A stretch of 64,000 bases of DNA from Hyphomonas sp. CY54-11-8. Lineage in GTDB: Bacteria; Pseudomonadota; Alphaproteobacteria; Caulobacterales; Hyphomonadaceae. The translations under genes and the position numbers were made by a program. The notes beneath the pieces are model-generated. The model did no database searches and had not been told where the DNA came from. It saw only the letters and a list, made by a program, of their open reading frames with translations. The stretch covers positions 124,001-188,000 of the forward strand of contig NZ_AWFD01000033.1 of assembly GCF_000682735.1 (NCBI RefSeq), in the 5' to 3' direction. Every line of letters starts with the position of its first letter. The first letter of the stretch is position 1. This document shows positions 36,006-44,949 of this stretch, piece by piece.

Positions 36006-36149
36006 ATGACCCCAACGAATGAAAGAAATCAGCCTCAGGACGAATTCGAGCCGATCGAACTCGGTTCCGTTTCTTCGGAAACCAAGGGTGAGGTTGCTGG
36101 CCGGGCCGAGCTCTCCGGTTCGCAGAACTCCCGGCCGGAAATCGGCTGA
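36006..36149 (+). CDS. Lasso peptide precursor
   Basis: A 47-residue precursor. The leader carries the usual aromatic-Pro and LGSV elements (DEFEPIELGSVSS) and the Thr required at position -2 (Thr26, in ETK). Cleavage after Lys27 gives a 20-residue core: ring GEVAGRAE, tail LSGSQNSRPEIG. Gly28 (core 1) and Glu35 (core 8) are correctly placed for an eight-residue macrolactam ring. AGGAAA precedes ATG 36006. The genes for the leader protease and cyclase follow. The core sequence is not one I know. No bulky plug residue is obvious in the tail other than Arg16 and Ile19, so which residues lock the ring is unclear. Confidence 0.9.
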   Translation: MTPTNERNQPQDEFEPIELGSVSSETKGEVAGRAELSGSQNSRPEIG

Positions 36150-36169
36150 AAGCCGCCCTTGAAAGAAGG

Positions 36170-36199
36170 ATGAGGGCGCAGGTACGCGCCCTCATTTTT
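36170..36199 (+). terminator. Attenuator-type terminator between precursor and B gene
   Basis: ATGAGGGCGC (36170-36179), a six-base loop and the exact complement (36186-36195), followed by TTTT. It lies just downstream of the precursor stop and before the B gene, and should give more precursor mRNA than enzyme mRNA. Confidence 0.85.
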
Positions 36200-36241
36200 C
36201 CGCTTCGCTGTTATCTGCGGGCTTGATGGAGCAACTCCCCA

Positions 36242-36934
36242 ATGTCAGCCTTTAGCCTCGCTCCGGACATCTATTTCTGTGCGTCCGACGGGGCGTACAT
36301 CTTTCTCGATGCACGCGCGGATCGTTACTTTGCCTATACCGGTGATACCGCGCGGCTGTTCTCAGAGATCATTTCTACAGACCGGACCGAACAGCTCTCT
36401 CAGGACGCAGAACGATTTACGGACCATCTCCTGCGCAGTGGCGTACTCCTGCGCCCCGCTGCAAAAGCCCAGCCATTGAAGGCCTGTACCGCGGCCCGCC
36501 CCGAAACCTCCCGCTTCGAACAGGCCTGCCTGCTTGCCGCCGATGTGAAATATTCTGAATGGTCCAACATGTTGACGGCACTTGCCCGCAGCTGGTCTCT
36601 CAAACGAATGCATTCCCTGCGCGGTGTCATTTCAGGAGCGCGCCGCTGGAAGCAGAATATACCGTCAGGACACGAAAGAATGCTGGATGACGTCGCCGGA
36701 TTGACGGCACAGTTTTTAGCACTTGCCCCCTTCCTGTTCACGACAAAGGATGCGTGCCTCTTCCGCAGTCTCTTCCTGATGCGGTTCCTGGCGGGCCACG
36801 GGATCGCTGCGACCTGGACGTTCGGCGTACGGCTCGCCCCTTTCGGAGCGCATTGCTGGATCGAATATAAAGGCGCAGTCCTCAACGACCATCTCGAAAC
36901 GGTCGCAGGCTTCTCGCCTATCCTGGCGATCTGA
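36242..36934 (+). CDS. Lasso peptide leader peptidase with fused RRE (B protein)
   Basis: A 230-residue protein. Residues about 1-85 form a PqqD-like recognition element (IYFCASDGAYIFLDARADRYF), which binds the leader. Residues about 95-230 are the transglutaminase-like cysteine protease with the catalytic Cys in DACLFRSLFLMRFL, the His in FGAHCWIEYKG and the Asp in VLND. It cuts the precursor before core Gly1. The fused RRE-B form is typical of proteobacterial lasso clusters. It is followed after 11 bases by the cyclase gene. Confidence 0.92.
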   Translation: MSAFSLAPDIYFCASDGAYIFLDARADRYFAYTGDTARLFSEIISTDRTEQLSQDAERFTDHLLRSGVLLRPAAKAQPLKACTAARPETSRFEQACLLAADVKYSEWSNMLTALARSWSLKRMHSLRGVISGARRWKQNIPSGHERMLDDVAGLTAQFLALAPFLFTTKDACLFRSLFLMRFLAGHGIAATWTFGVRLAPFGAHCWIEYKGAVLNDHLETVAGFSPILAI

Positions 36935-36945
36935 GGAGAGAGAGG

Positions 36946-38763
36946 ATGCCGGCTGCCTTCTTCGCGATGAGCTGGAACCCGGGAGATGCCGAGGCTGAAC
37001 AGCAGGCAGCCAGGATCCTGACGCGCATGATGGAGGCCCCGGCGCCACCTATCCTCGTGGAGACATCTGGCTTCCTGGTCGCAGACCTGAGCCAACCTGT
37101 CACTGCCAACCCGCCCATTATCGAGATCCGGCGCACGGACGGCCAGTTTGGCGGGGCCATTTTCGGCACGCTTTTTCCGCGGAACGGGCATACTCGTTTG
37201 ACCGAGATCCGCCACGCCGCGGCTACCGCGCTACTCGATACAGGTGGGCGCAATCTCTACGATGACTATTGGGGGAGCTACGTCGCTTTCTTCCGGAGAG
37301 GCGATGACGTGGCAGTCTATACCGATCCGGTCTCCTCCATCCCCTGCTTCTACTCTTCCAATAGCGGCGTCACTTGCTTCTATTCCAATCTCGAACTCTG
37401 CCCTTTCCTGGACAGAAACAAGTTCACGTTCAATCTCCGCTTCATCTCCACCCTGATGGCCTATGACAAGCTCCAGAATGGCGAGACCGGCCTCAATGAA
37501 GTGAAGGAGCTCTTCGGCGGCCAGTGCCTCATGGCCCGGACACCCGATGCCCCGCCTGAAACCCTGTGGGACCCTCGCGACATTGCGCGCGACGTGCTGG
37601 AACCGGATCCGGATTCTGCGGCTTGTCTCCTCCGGGAAGCGGTGCAGCAAGCGGTCAGCGCCTGGGCAACCTCTGTCCCCGCGCCTGCGGTCGACCTTTC
37701 AGGCGGGCTGGATTCCTCAATCGTCCTTTCCTGCCTCGCCGAGAGCGATGCACCTCTCCCACACCTTGCTGTCCACCATGTCGTGGAGTCCGGTGACCCG
37801 TCCGAAGCCCATTTCGCGAGAGCGGCAGCTGCCTTTCTCGGCGCTGACCTTGCGGAAATCCGGTTCAGTCCTTCCAGGCAATTGCCGGACGTCACGAGTC
37901 ATCCTGCCTCGGCGCGACCCTACCGGCAATTCCTCTCCCGGGACTTCAACGCCCAGCTTTCGCAGGCCACCGGCGGGATGGAGCGGACCTACCTTACCGG
38001 CCAGGGCGGAGATCATCTCTTTCACGCAGCTGAAACAGCTCTCGGATTTTCGGACTATCTGCGCCAGCACGGAATGGGACCGCATCTGATTTCGGAGCTT
38101 GCCAACTCGGCGCGGCTCTCGAACTTGTCTGTCTGGCGGATACTGCGTGACACGCTCCCGGATATGATCGGGATCCCGCACACATCCTCGTTCCTTGGCG
38201 CCATCGCGGCACGGCGCACGCCCCTCAACTCCACTGCACTCGACCAGTTTGACCCGGTCTACGCCTTTCCAGATTGGGCCCGGGTGCCAAGAGGATTGCC
38301 GCCTGGAAAGTTCGACCAGGTGAGCGGGATTCTGCACATGATACAGGTGCAGGAGCGCCTCTTTCAGGATAATGCAAGGGAAGTCGTTCACCCGCTGATG
38401 TCCCAACCGCTTGTCGAACTCTGCCTGCGCCTGCCGGTCTATCTCCTGTCACTCGGCGGTATCAGCCGCGGGCTTGCCCGTCAGGCTTTCGAAGGGCGGC
38501 TCCCTGAGCTGGTCCGCCTGCGGATGACGAAAGGCGAAACGACGCGGTATTTTGTCGACCAGCTGCGCCTCAATCGCTCCCTGCTCCTTGATTGCCTCAT
38601 GGATGGAGAGCTGGTTGCAAATAAGATCGTAGAGCGCCGGGATGTCGAGATGTTTCTCCGGGAAGACCAGTTCCTGCCCCCCCCGGCAGGACGGATGATC
38701 CTTGTTTATTATGCGATCGAGGCATGGCTCAGGACATGGAGAGCGATCCTGACGGCATCATGA
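36946..38763 (+). CDS. Lasso macrolactam synthetase (asparagine-synthetase-like C protein)
   Basis: A 605-residue asparagine synthetase B homologue. The N-terminal glutaminase-like domain lacks the catalytic Cys2 (the protein begins MPAAFF), as expected for lasso cyclases. The synthetase domain carries the pyrophosphate loop VDLSGGLDSS (about residue 247) and TGQGGDHLFH. It adenylates the Glu8 side chain and closes the ring with the amino group of core Gly1. AGGAGAGAGAGG precedes ATG 36946. Its last six bases overlap the end of the convergent isopeptidase remnant. Confidence 0.92.
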   Translation: MPAAFFAMSWNPGDAEAEQQAARILTRMMEAPAPPILVETSGFLVADLSQPVTANPPIIEIRRTDGQFGGAIFGTLFPRNGHTRLTEIRHAAATALLDTGGRNLYDDYWGSYVAFFRRGDDVAVYTDPVSSIPCFYSSNSGVTCFYSNLELCPFLDRNKFTFNLRFISTLMAYDKLQNGETGLNEVKELFGGQCLMARTPDAPPETLWDPRDIARDVLEPDPDSAACLLREAVQQAVSAWATSVPAPAVDLSGGLDSSIVLSCLAESDAPLPHLAVHHVVESGDPSEAHFARAAAAFLGADLAEIRFSPSRQLPDVTSHPASARPYRQFLSRDFNAQLSQATGGMERTYLTGQGGDHLFHAAETALGFSDYLRQHGMGPHLISELANSARLSNLSVWRILRDTLPDMIGIPHTSSFLGAIAARRTPLNSTALDQFDPVYAFPDWARVPRGLPPGKFDQVSGILHMIQVQERLFQDNAREVVHPLMSQPLVELCLRLPVYLLSLGGISRGLARQAFEGRLPELVRLRMTKGETTRYFVDQLRLNRSLLLDCLMDGELVANKIVERRDVEMFLREDQFLPPPAGRMILVYYAIEAWLRTWRAILTAS

Positions 38764-39705
38764 AGGCTGCTCTTCGGTGAATGTCGGTGCGACTCCCAAT
38801 TCCTCCAGGAAATCATCCAGCCGCTCCCACATGTCCCGGATATTGGCTGGACTGGAAGGTCCGTGCCCCTCCCCCCAATAGCGGACATAGCGGGCGTCTT
38901 TGCCTGCACGCAGCAGCGCAGAATACATCTCGTCGAACTGATCCATAGAAAAGCTGTCCATGTCGGAATGCATCAGGAGAACTGGCGCATTGATATCTGA
39001 CGCGAGCAGGACGGGACTGTTGCGATAGAATATTTCCGGGTCTTCAAAGGGCGTCCGCCCGATGCCGAACTCGCTCCCTGCCTGGGCCTCGTAGCGGATG
39101 AACTCACTGCCGAAATAGTCCGGAGCCAGAATGGAATAGATCCCCGGTGGCCCAAAATAGTGACTTGTAAGATCCGCCCAGCCATTCCGGGCGATTATCG
39201 CTGCAAACCGGTCAGAATGGGCAGCGACATAGAGCGCCGATACCGCCCCCTGGCTGAACCCGCTGAGGACAATCTTGTTCGGATTTACATGTCCGGTCGC
39301 AAGGATCGCGTCGAGGCCTGCATCCACGGCTTCATCCATTCCCGCAATCGGGCCCTCCTCTGTACGGATCAATTCCCGCGGCAGGGCAATGCGCGCATAG
39401 GCATATCTCCTGCCCGCCCAGAGATAGGGAGAATTTGGATTGGGAAAGGAGAGGATCGGTGTGCGGGCCCCGCAACGTGGCACAATACCGGGATAAACCT
39501 CGACAATCAGGGGCAAAGGACCCTCGGCTGCGTCCGGTGGAAGCAGGAGGCAGGAGGCGACGTCTTCGGAGAGGCCCGCGTCTTCCGGATGTTCGAGTCG
39601 GTAGGAGACGCTTTTCCACGTCCCGAATGCGACGTCTTGCAGATGTCTGTTGACGCGCGCGAGTGACCGGGCCCCTTCGTCCTCGCCTGCCTGGACGAGA
39701 AGCAG
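38758..39705 (-). pseudogene. Remnant of lasso peptide isopeptidase (prolyl-oligopeptidase family), N-terminal half lost
   Basis: An open frame of 315 codons with no ATG start, bounded upstream by a TGA at 39706-39708. It holds the end of the beta-propeller (GTWKSVSYRLE) and the whole alpha/beta-hydrolase domain: Ser in GFSQGAVSA, Asp in MHSDMDSF, His in GEGHGPSSP. Lasso isopeptidases such as AtxE2 are about 700 residues, so more than half is missing. In those systems the enzyme opens the lasso ring after import. Loss of the propeller and start should leave it inactive, though a TTG at 39516 could initiate a hydrolase-only protein. Confidence 0.8.
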
Positions 39706-39710
39706 TCACA

Positions 39711-40783
39711 CGCGGCTCGAAAAGACCTATGTCCGGACGGTCAGTCAGGGTCAGATTGTCCCGGCTGGAATATTCATAAGTGCCGAGGAGGTTTCCGCCG
39801 TCCCAGGCGGAGCCCAGCGTCTGGCTGAACCGGTATTCTTCCATCCGGCCTTCGGTGACGGTGCCATAGCTGGCTGTGGTTTCGGCGCCTTCGAAATCAT
39901 CGCGCAGGATGAAGTTGATGACGCCGGCCACAGCATCGCCGCCATAGATGGAAGAAGCTCCGTCGGTCAGGACTTCAACGCGCTCGATCGCCGCCATCGG
40001 GATCAGGGACAGGTCGACAAAATCCCCGATCTCCGAAGTCGGCGCCATGCGGTTGCCATTGATGAGGACGAGCGTTCCGCGCGAGCCGAGCCCGCGAAGA
40101 TTTGCGCTCGCCCCGGACGTATTGTTCTGCCGGGAATTGCTGTCATTCGGCAGGCCGATTGTGGTGAACTCGGTCGAACCGCCCCCGAAATTCTGCGGCA
40201 GGGCGCGGATGAACTGGTCAAGCGAGGGCGCACCCGACCCGAGCACCTCGTCCCGCCCAAAGACCTGAAGGGGCGAGCTTTCCGGGGCAAGGCCGCGCAG
40301 GCTTGTCCCGGTAACGGTCACCTTGTCGGCGCGTAACACGCTGTCGGGACGTTCTTCTTCCGGCGGTTTGATCCGCAAGGGCGCGGCCTTCTCGCCCTGT
40401 TCCCTGATCAACTCAGGCTGCCGGCCGGAGCTCCCGGAGCTTGCAGGCACCTCGCGTATGATACGCGCACCTCCCGGCGCCGCGACCGCCTCCAGCCCAC
40501 TGGCATTGAGAAGTTGCTTGAGTCCGGCATCCGGGCTGAACACACCCTCCAGGCCGGGCGCTGGCTTTCCGGAAACGACATCCTCGGAAAACAGGACCGG
40601 CGTTCCGGACTGCCTGCTGAACAGACGCAACGCATCTCCCATGCCCTGCGGGGGGATGGCGAACTGACTGACCTGTTCTTCGGATTGCGGATCCGCAAAT
40701 GCTGTATACGGAGCCAGAACTGGCGCGAATGAAAGTGCCGCTGCGCTGAGTAGCGCGCGTTTGAAAGATTCCTTGATTTGCAT
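39711..40783 (-). pseudogene. Remnant of TonB-dependent receptor with STN domain, barrel lost
   Basis: About 357 codons of a FecA-type receptor: a signal peptide, an STN domain (FAIPPQGMGDALRLFSRQSG, GLKQLLNASGLEAV), a TonB-box-like DKVTVTGTSLRG, and the plug (ANLRGLGSRGTLVLINGNR, VEVLTDGASSIYGGDAVAG). Similarity stops near NLTLTDRPDIGLF. The frame then reads on for about 125 codons that are only an alternate frame of the isopeptidase remnant. A full receptor would need some 550 more residues of barrel. It is transcribed towards the isopeptidase, as in lasso import operons. A deletion has joined the two genes out of frame. Confidence 0.85.
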
Positions 40784-40953
40784 GATCCCCTCTGGAATTG
40801 ACCGTGAGTCCGGCCGCGACCGTGAAGTCCGCGCGGCTCAACAGGATCAACAAGTCAGTTGTCGGATCGGGTGGAAATTATCCGGAGATGCCCCGTAAAC
40901 GAAGCCTGCCGACTTACATGGGCATCCCGATCCGGGTTGTGATGAGCCAGCTC

Positions 40954-40984
40954 TTGACCCTCCAGCAATGGGAAGGTTTAGAAG
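40954..40984 (+). promoter_or_regulatory. CueR-type promoter before cueR
   Basis: TTGACC (40954-40959), a 19-base spacer containing the dyad CCTCC-N7-GGAAGG, and TAGAAG (40979-40984). The overlong spacer is diagnostic of MerR-family control. It suggests autoregulation. Confidence 0.75.
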
Positions 40985-41015
40985 GAATGCGTCAGACCAG
41001 GAAAGGAGCCAGGCC

Positions 41016-41471
41016 ATGAATATTGGCGAAGCCTCGAAAGCCACCGGCATTTCCGTCAAGATGCTGCGCTACTATGAAGAGATCGGCCTCGTCCAGCCCG
41101 CGCAACGGACAGAATCGGGCTACCGCATCTATTCAGACAAGAATATTGCAACGCTCCGCTTCGTGCGGCGCGCCCGCGATCTCGGTTTCCAGGTCAAACA
41201 GATCGGCGCGCTGCTCGATCTCTGGGAAAACGGCAGCCGGGCAAGCGCGGACGTGAAATCGCTGGCGCTTGCCCATGTCAGCGAACTCGAACAGCGCCGG
41301 CGTGAACTTGATGAGATGATCGCCACACTGAACCATCTGGCGCGGAACTGCCATGGGGATGACCGCCCGGACTGTCCGATCCTGACCAGCCTCGGCGCGG
41401 ACAGCGATGCTCCGGCGCCCCGCACCCCGCGCAAAAAGCGGTCCCGGAAGGGATTTGCCTCAGCGAGGTAG
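41016..41471 (+). CDS. cueR: Cu(I)-responsive MerR-family regulator CueR
   Basis: A 151-residue MerR protein. The winged helix (MNIGEASKATGISVKMLRYY, then GLVQPAQRTESGYRIY) is followed by the dimer helix and a metal loop with NCHGDDRPDCPI. The two Cys are separated by eight residues, as Cys112 and Cys120 of CueR, and the residue pattern points to monovalent copper, silver or gold. The C-terminal tail is unusually basic (RTPRKKRSRK). AAAGGAG precedes ATG 41016. Its likely targets are its own promoter, copA and copZ. Confidence 0.92.
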   Translation: MNIGEASKATGISVKMLRYYEEIGLVQPAQRTESGYRIYSDKNIATLRFVRRARDLGFQVKQIGALLDLWENGSRASADVKSLALAHVSELEQRRRELDEMIATLNHLARNCHGDDRPDCPILTSLGADSDAPAPRTPRKKRSRKGFASAR

Positions 41472-41506
41472 GCCCGGCGGGCGCTCCCGGCAGCCGGGCA
41501 CCGCGC

Positions 41507-41767
41507 TCACCCCGGCCAGAGTCCCATCTCCCGCAGCTTCGCTTCGATGCGAGGCTTCTGATCCTCGAACGTCCCATAGGCAAACCAGTCGCCGATCTCG
41601 GTGATGGGGGCGATGCGGACGCCGAAACGCCGGCGCGCGTCTTCCATGACCGCCTCATCAGTCAGGTCCCGTTCGGTATAGGCGATGCCCTCCCGCTTCA
41701 GCCATGACTTCAGGCTGCGGCAATCCGGGCAGGTCGGCGTCGAATAGATGGTGACCGCCGCTTTCAT
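41507..41767 (-). CDS. Glutaredoxin-family protein downstream of copA
   Basis: An 86-residue thioredoxin-fold protein with the redox motif STPTCPDCRSL near the N terminus and an RFGVRIAPITEIGD segment containing the cis-Pro region. It would reduce disulfides or glutathione adducts in the cytoplasm. It follows copA on the same strand after 68 bases and a ribosome site (CAGGGAG), so it is probably in the copA transcript, helping to repair copper-oxidised thiols. Confidence 0.85.
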   Translation of the reverse strand: MKAAVTIYSTPTCPDCRSLKSWLKREGIAYTERDLTDEAVMEDARRRFGVRIAPITEIGDWFAYGTFEDQKPRIEAKLREMGLWPG

Positions 41768-41835
41768 TTAAGCACTCCCTGGTCAGATGAAGAAAAGGGC
41801 CGGGAGGCCCGGCGTAGCCGGACCTGCGGCAGGGA

Positions 41836-44322
41836 TCAGGTCACCGGACCGGCGCGCTCGGTCATTGGGGCCGCGAAGCGGCGCAGCCTCAGTGCATTGC
41901 CGAGCACGAAGACAGAGGAAAGCGCCATCGCGCCGGCCGCAAAGACTGGAGAGAGCAGAACCCCCGACACCGGCCAGAGCACACCGGCGGCAACCGGGAT
42001 GAGGGCCGCATTGTAGGCAAAGGCCCAGAAGAGATTCTGGCGGATGTTCCGCATGGTGGCCCGGCTGAGCGCAATCGCGTTCGGCACCGCTTTCAGGTTG
42101 CCAGACATGAGGACCACATCCGCCGCCTCGATCGCCACGTCCGTGCCGGTGCCGATCGCCAGGCCGACATCCGCCTCCGCCAGCGCCGGCGCATCATTGA
42201 TACCATCTCCGACAAAGGCGACCGGACCGATCTCCTTCAGGCTCCGGACCGCAGCCACCTTGCCGTCCGGCAACACTTCCGCAATCACCTCATCGATCCC
42301 CAGAGGCCGGGCAATCGCCTCGGCTGTGCGCCGGTTGTCTCCCGTGATCATCGCCACCTTCAGCCCCAGGCGATGCAGGGCGGCGATGGCCTCCGGCGTC
42401 GTCTCCTTGACCGGATCCGCCACGGCGATGATGGCAGCAAGCCTGCCACCGACGGCCGCATAGATCGGGGATTTTCCTTCACCGGCGAGACGTTCGGCCG
42501 TGCCGCTCAGGGCTTCCAGGTCATGGCCAAGCTGCGCCATGAACCGATCGGCCCCGATCTGAACAAGATCGCCGCCCGCCACCGCGCTCACGCCAAAGCC
42601 GGTGACGCTTCCGAAATCGCGAACCTCGGGCAGGACCAGGCCTTCAGCCTCAGCCGCCGCAACGATCGCGCGGGCGACCGGGTGTTCGGACTTCGCCTCG
42701 ACAGCGGCGACCCGGGCAAGGACTTCGTCCCGTTCGTAACCGGGAACGGTCACCAGGTCGGTCAGGCGCGGCCGTCCTTCCGTCAGGGTGCCGGTCTTGT
42801 CCAGCGCAACGACGCGGGCATCCTGTAGGGCCTGGAGCGCATCGCCCTTGCGGAACAGGACGCCGAGTTCTGCGCCCCGTCCCGTTCCCACCATGATCGA
42901 GGTTGGCGTCGCGAGCCCCATCGCGCAGGGACAGGCGATGATCAGGACCGCCACGGCGTTGACCAGGCCGAATGTCAGGGCCGGGTCCGGCCCGAACAGG
43001 AACCACACTCCGAACGTCAGAGCGGCCAGTATCATCACGACCGGTACGAACCACATGGTGATCCGGTCCACGAGCCCCTGGATTGGCAGTTTCGATCCCT
43101 GCGCCTCCTCGACCATCCGGATGATCTGCGAGAGCATCGTATCGCTGCCGACCGCAGTGGCGCGGAAGGCAAAGGCGCCCGTCTGGTTGATCGTGCCGCC
43201 TGTGACGGTTGCGCCGATTGCTTTCGCGACCGGCAGCGGTTCGCCGGTGATCATGCTCTCATCGATCCAGCTTTCACCCTCGATGACCTCGCCATCCACC
43301 GGAATGCGCTCGCCCGGCCGGACCTCGACAATGTCGCCTTCAATGACATTCGCAACGTCGATCTCGGCAAGGGCGGCGCCGCGCCGCACACGGGCTGTCT
43401 TCGGCCGCAGGCCAATGAGACGCTGAATCGCCTCCGAGGTCCTGCCCTTGGCCCGGGCTTCGAGCACGCGTCCGAGAATGATCAGGGTAATGATGACAGC
43501 CGCCGCCTCGTAATAGACGTTGACAGCGCCCTCCGGCAGCAGGGCCGGGGCGAATGTCGCGACCAGGGAATAAGTATAGGCTGCAAGCGTGCCCACCGCG
43601 ACAAGACTGTTCATGTCAGGCGCCCCGCGCAGGAGCGCGGGTATGCCCTTCCGGTAGAACCTTGCCCCGGGGATGACCAGAACCAGCGTTGTCAATACGA
43701 ACTGGAGAAGCCAGCTCGCAGTCATGCCGATGGTCGATGCGATCAGCTCATGAAATCCCGGAATGAGATGGCTTCCCATTTCGAGTCCGAAAACCGGCAA
43801 TGTAAGGCCGGCCGCCAGCAGCAGGTCGCGGACCAGGACGCGGCGTTCCTGTTCCTTGCGCAGATCGGCCCCGGCCGATGCATGACGGCCCGGATCTACC
43901 GCATGGGCCTGATAACCTGCCTCGCTGACAGCCGCGACCAGGTCCGCAATGTCGGCGCGGCCGGTTATGGTCGCGCGCTCGGTGGCAAGGTTGACAGACG
44001 CGCCGGTCACGCCCGGGACCGCTTTCAGAGCACGCTCCACGCGGCCGACACAGGACGCACAGCTCATACCCTCGATCGCGAGTTCGACAGCCGGCGACGA
44101 GACGGCATAGCCGGCATCCTCGATCGCGCGGATCGCTGCGGCCCGGACGTCGGGATCGGAAAGACGGATCTCGGCGCGCTCTGTCGCCAGGTTGACGCTG
44201 GCGTCGAGGACGCCGCGGACCTGCTTCAGCGCGCGTTCCACGCGCCCGACGCAGGAGGCGCAGCTCATCCCTTCGATCGGAAGCGAGAGGGTCAAAGGGA
44301 TGGGTCCGGGGTGCGCAGTCAT
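41836..44322 (-). CDS. copA: Cu+-exporting P1B-type ATPase
   Basis: An 828-residue copper ATPase. Two HMA domains lie at the N terminus, each with GMSCASC. The intramembrane CPC is in [13 protein letters not shown] (about residue 464), the phosphorylated Asp in DKTGTLTEG, and the ATP/hinge motifs are HPVARAI and [10 protein letters not shown]. It exports Cu(I) to the periplasm, where the Cus pump or Met-rich protein could take over. ATG 44322 has AAGGAAT just before; longer frames run into the CueR-type promoter at 44358-44388 and are not credible. Confidence 0.96.
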   Translation of the reverse strand: MTAHPGPIPLTLSLPIEGMSCASCVGRVERALKQVRGVLDASVNLATERAEIRLSDPDVRAAAIRAIEDAGYAVSSPAVELAIEGMSCASCVGRVERALKAVPGVTGASVNLATERATITGRADIADLVAAVSEAGYQAHAVDPGRHASAGADLRKEQERRVLVRDLLLAAGLTLPVFGLEMGSHLIPGFHELIASTIGMTASWLLQFVLTTLVLVIPGARFYRKGIPALLRGAPDMNSLVAVGTLAAYTYSLVATFAPALLPEGAVNVYYEAAAVIITLIILGRVLEARAKGRTSEAIQRLIGLRPKTARVRRGAALAEIDVANVIEGDIVEVRPGERIPVDGEVIEGESWIDESMITGEPLPVAKAIGATVTGGTINQTGAFAFRATAVGSDTMLSQIIRMVEEAQGSKLPIQGLVDRITMWFVPVVMILAALTFGVWFLFGPDPALTFGLVNAVAVLIIACPCAMGLATPTSIMVGTGRGAELGVLFRKGDALQALQDARVVALDKTGTLTEGRPRLTDLVTVPGYERDEVLARVAAVEAKSEHPVARAIVAAAEAEGLVLPEVRDFGSVTGFGVSAVAGGDLVQIGADRFMAQLGHDLEALSGTAERLAGEGKSPIYAAVGGRLAAIIAVADPVKETTPEAIAALHRLGLKVAMITGDNRRTAEAIARPLGIDEVIAEVLPDGKVAAVRSLKEIGPVAFVGDGINDAPALAEADVGLAIGTGTDVAIEAADVVLMSGNLKAVPNAIALSRATMRNIRQNLFWAFAYNAALIPVAAGVLWPVSGVLLSPVFAAGAMALSSVFVLGNALRLRRFAAPMTERAGPVT

Positions 44323-44357
44323 GGCAGGATTCCTTCGAATTCGGTCTGATGCGCCGG

Positions 44358-44388
44358 GATATGGGATCTCCCATGATGGGAGGGTCAA
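44358..44388 (-). promoter_or_regulatory. CueR-type promoter of copA
   Basis: Reading leftwards, TTGACC (44388-44383), a 19-base spacer with the dyad CTCCCATCATGGGAG, and CATATC (44363-44358), 35 bases before the copA ATG. Confidence 0.82.
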
Positions 44389-44504
44389 GCGCTGCTGTTC
44401 CGAAACATCAGTAAGGCTTTCTTCCCTTTTAGATACCTGCCGGCAAAGACCGGTAATTTCCGGTCGTTCAGATTGGCGCGCGGAAGATTTAATTTCTGGC
44501 ACAC

Positions 44505-44535
44505 TTGACCCTCCAACGCTGGGAGAGACCATCTC
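44505..44535 (+). promoter_or_regulatory. CueR-type promoter of copZ
   Basis: TTGACC (44505-44510) followed by CTCC-N6-GGGAG within an approximately 19-base spacer, 31 bases before the copZ ATG. The -10 element (CATCTC) is weak, as for an activated promoter. Confidence 0.65.
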
Positions 44536-44566
44536 TCTGACTGCCACACATGAATAGGAGGGCAGA

Positions 44567-44767
44567 ATGCAATTGCACATCGAAAACATGACCTGCTCCG
44601 GCTGCGTCCGGACCGTGACCCGGGCGATCCAATCGGTGGACCCCGGCGCGACGGTCAATGCCGACCCCGAGCACCACACGGTCGAAGTCGGGACGTCTGC
44701 GCCACGTGCAGAAATTGAGGCAGCGCTCGCAGCTGCCGGCTATCCTGCAGCTCGCGAAACCGCCTGA
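44567..44767 (+). CDS. copZ: Copper chaperone CopZ (single HMA domain)
   Basis: A 66-residue HMA protein with the Cu(I)-binding MTCSGC loop (residues 8-13) and the beta-alpha-beta-beta-alpha-beta pattern of Atx1/CopZ. It would shuttle Cu(I) in the cytoplasm to CopA. A purine-rich AGGAGGG lies before ATG 44567. It is divergent from copA, with a CueR-type promoter for each gene in the 244-base gap. Confidence 0.92.
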   Translation: MQLHIENMTCSGCVRTVTRAIQSVDPGATVNADPEHHTVEVGTSAPRAEIEAALAAAGYPAARETA

Positions 44768-44887
44768 CCCGCCAAGGTGTTGAGCCCCCGCTCTCCTCGT
44801 TCGCCGGAGCAGTGACCCCGGCGAATGAGGCCCCGGCAATCCCGGTTGCGTCCCGCTCCCGCCGAATGACACAGAGCGTTGCTCCGT

Positions 44888-44917
44888 GGCACATTCTGAT
44901 GGCACATGCTGGCACAT
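44888..44917. repeat. Three GGCACAT direct repeats
   Basis: GGCACAT at 44888, 44901 and 44911, with start spacings of 13 and 10 bases, just upstream of the permease gene. It may be a regulator site; there is no further support. Confidence 0.4.
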
Positions 44918-44949
44918 GAATTTCCAGCGAGCCCGGTGAATGTCACAGG

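Noticed and set aside
35167-36009. 280-codon plus-strand frame overlapping the TPR-LicD gene
   Set aside because: Alternate frame of the TPR-LicD gene running on into the AT-rich promoter; Pro/Ser/Arg-rich with no domain.
39332-39710. C-terminal continuation of the truncated TonB receptor frame
   Set aside because: It is an out-of-frame reading of the isopeptidase remnant, Arg/Pro-rich, without receptor similarity.
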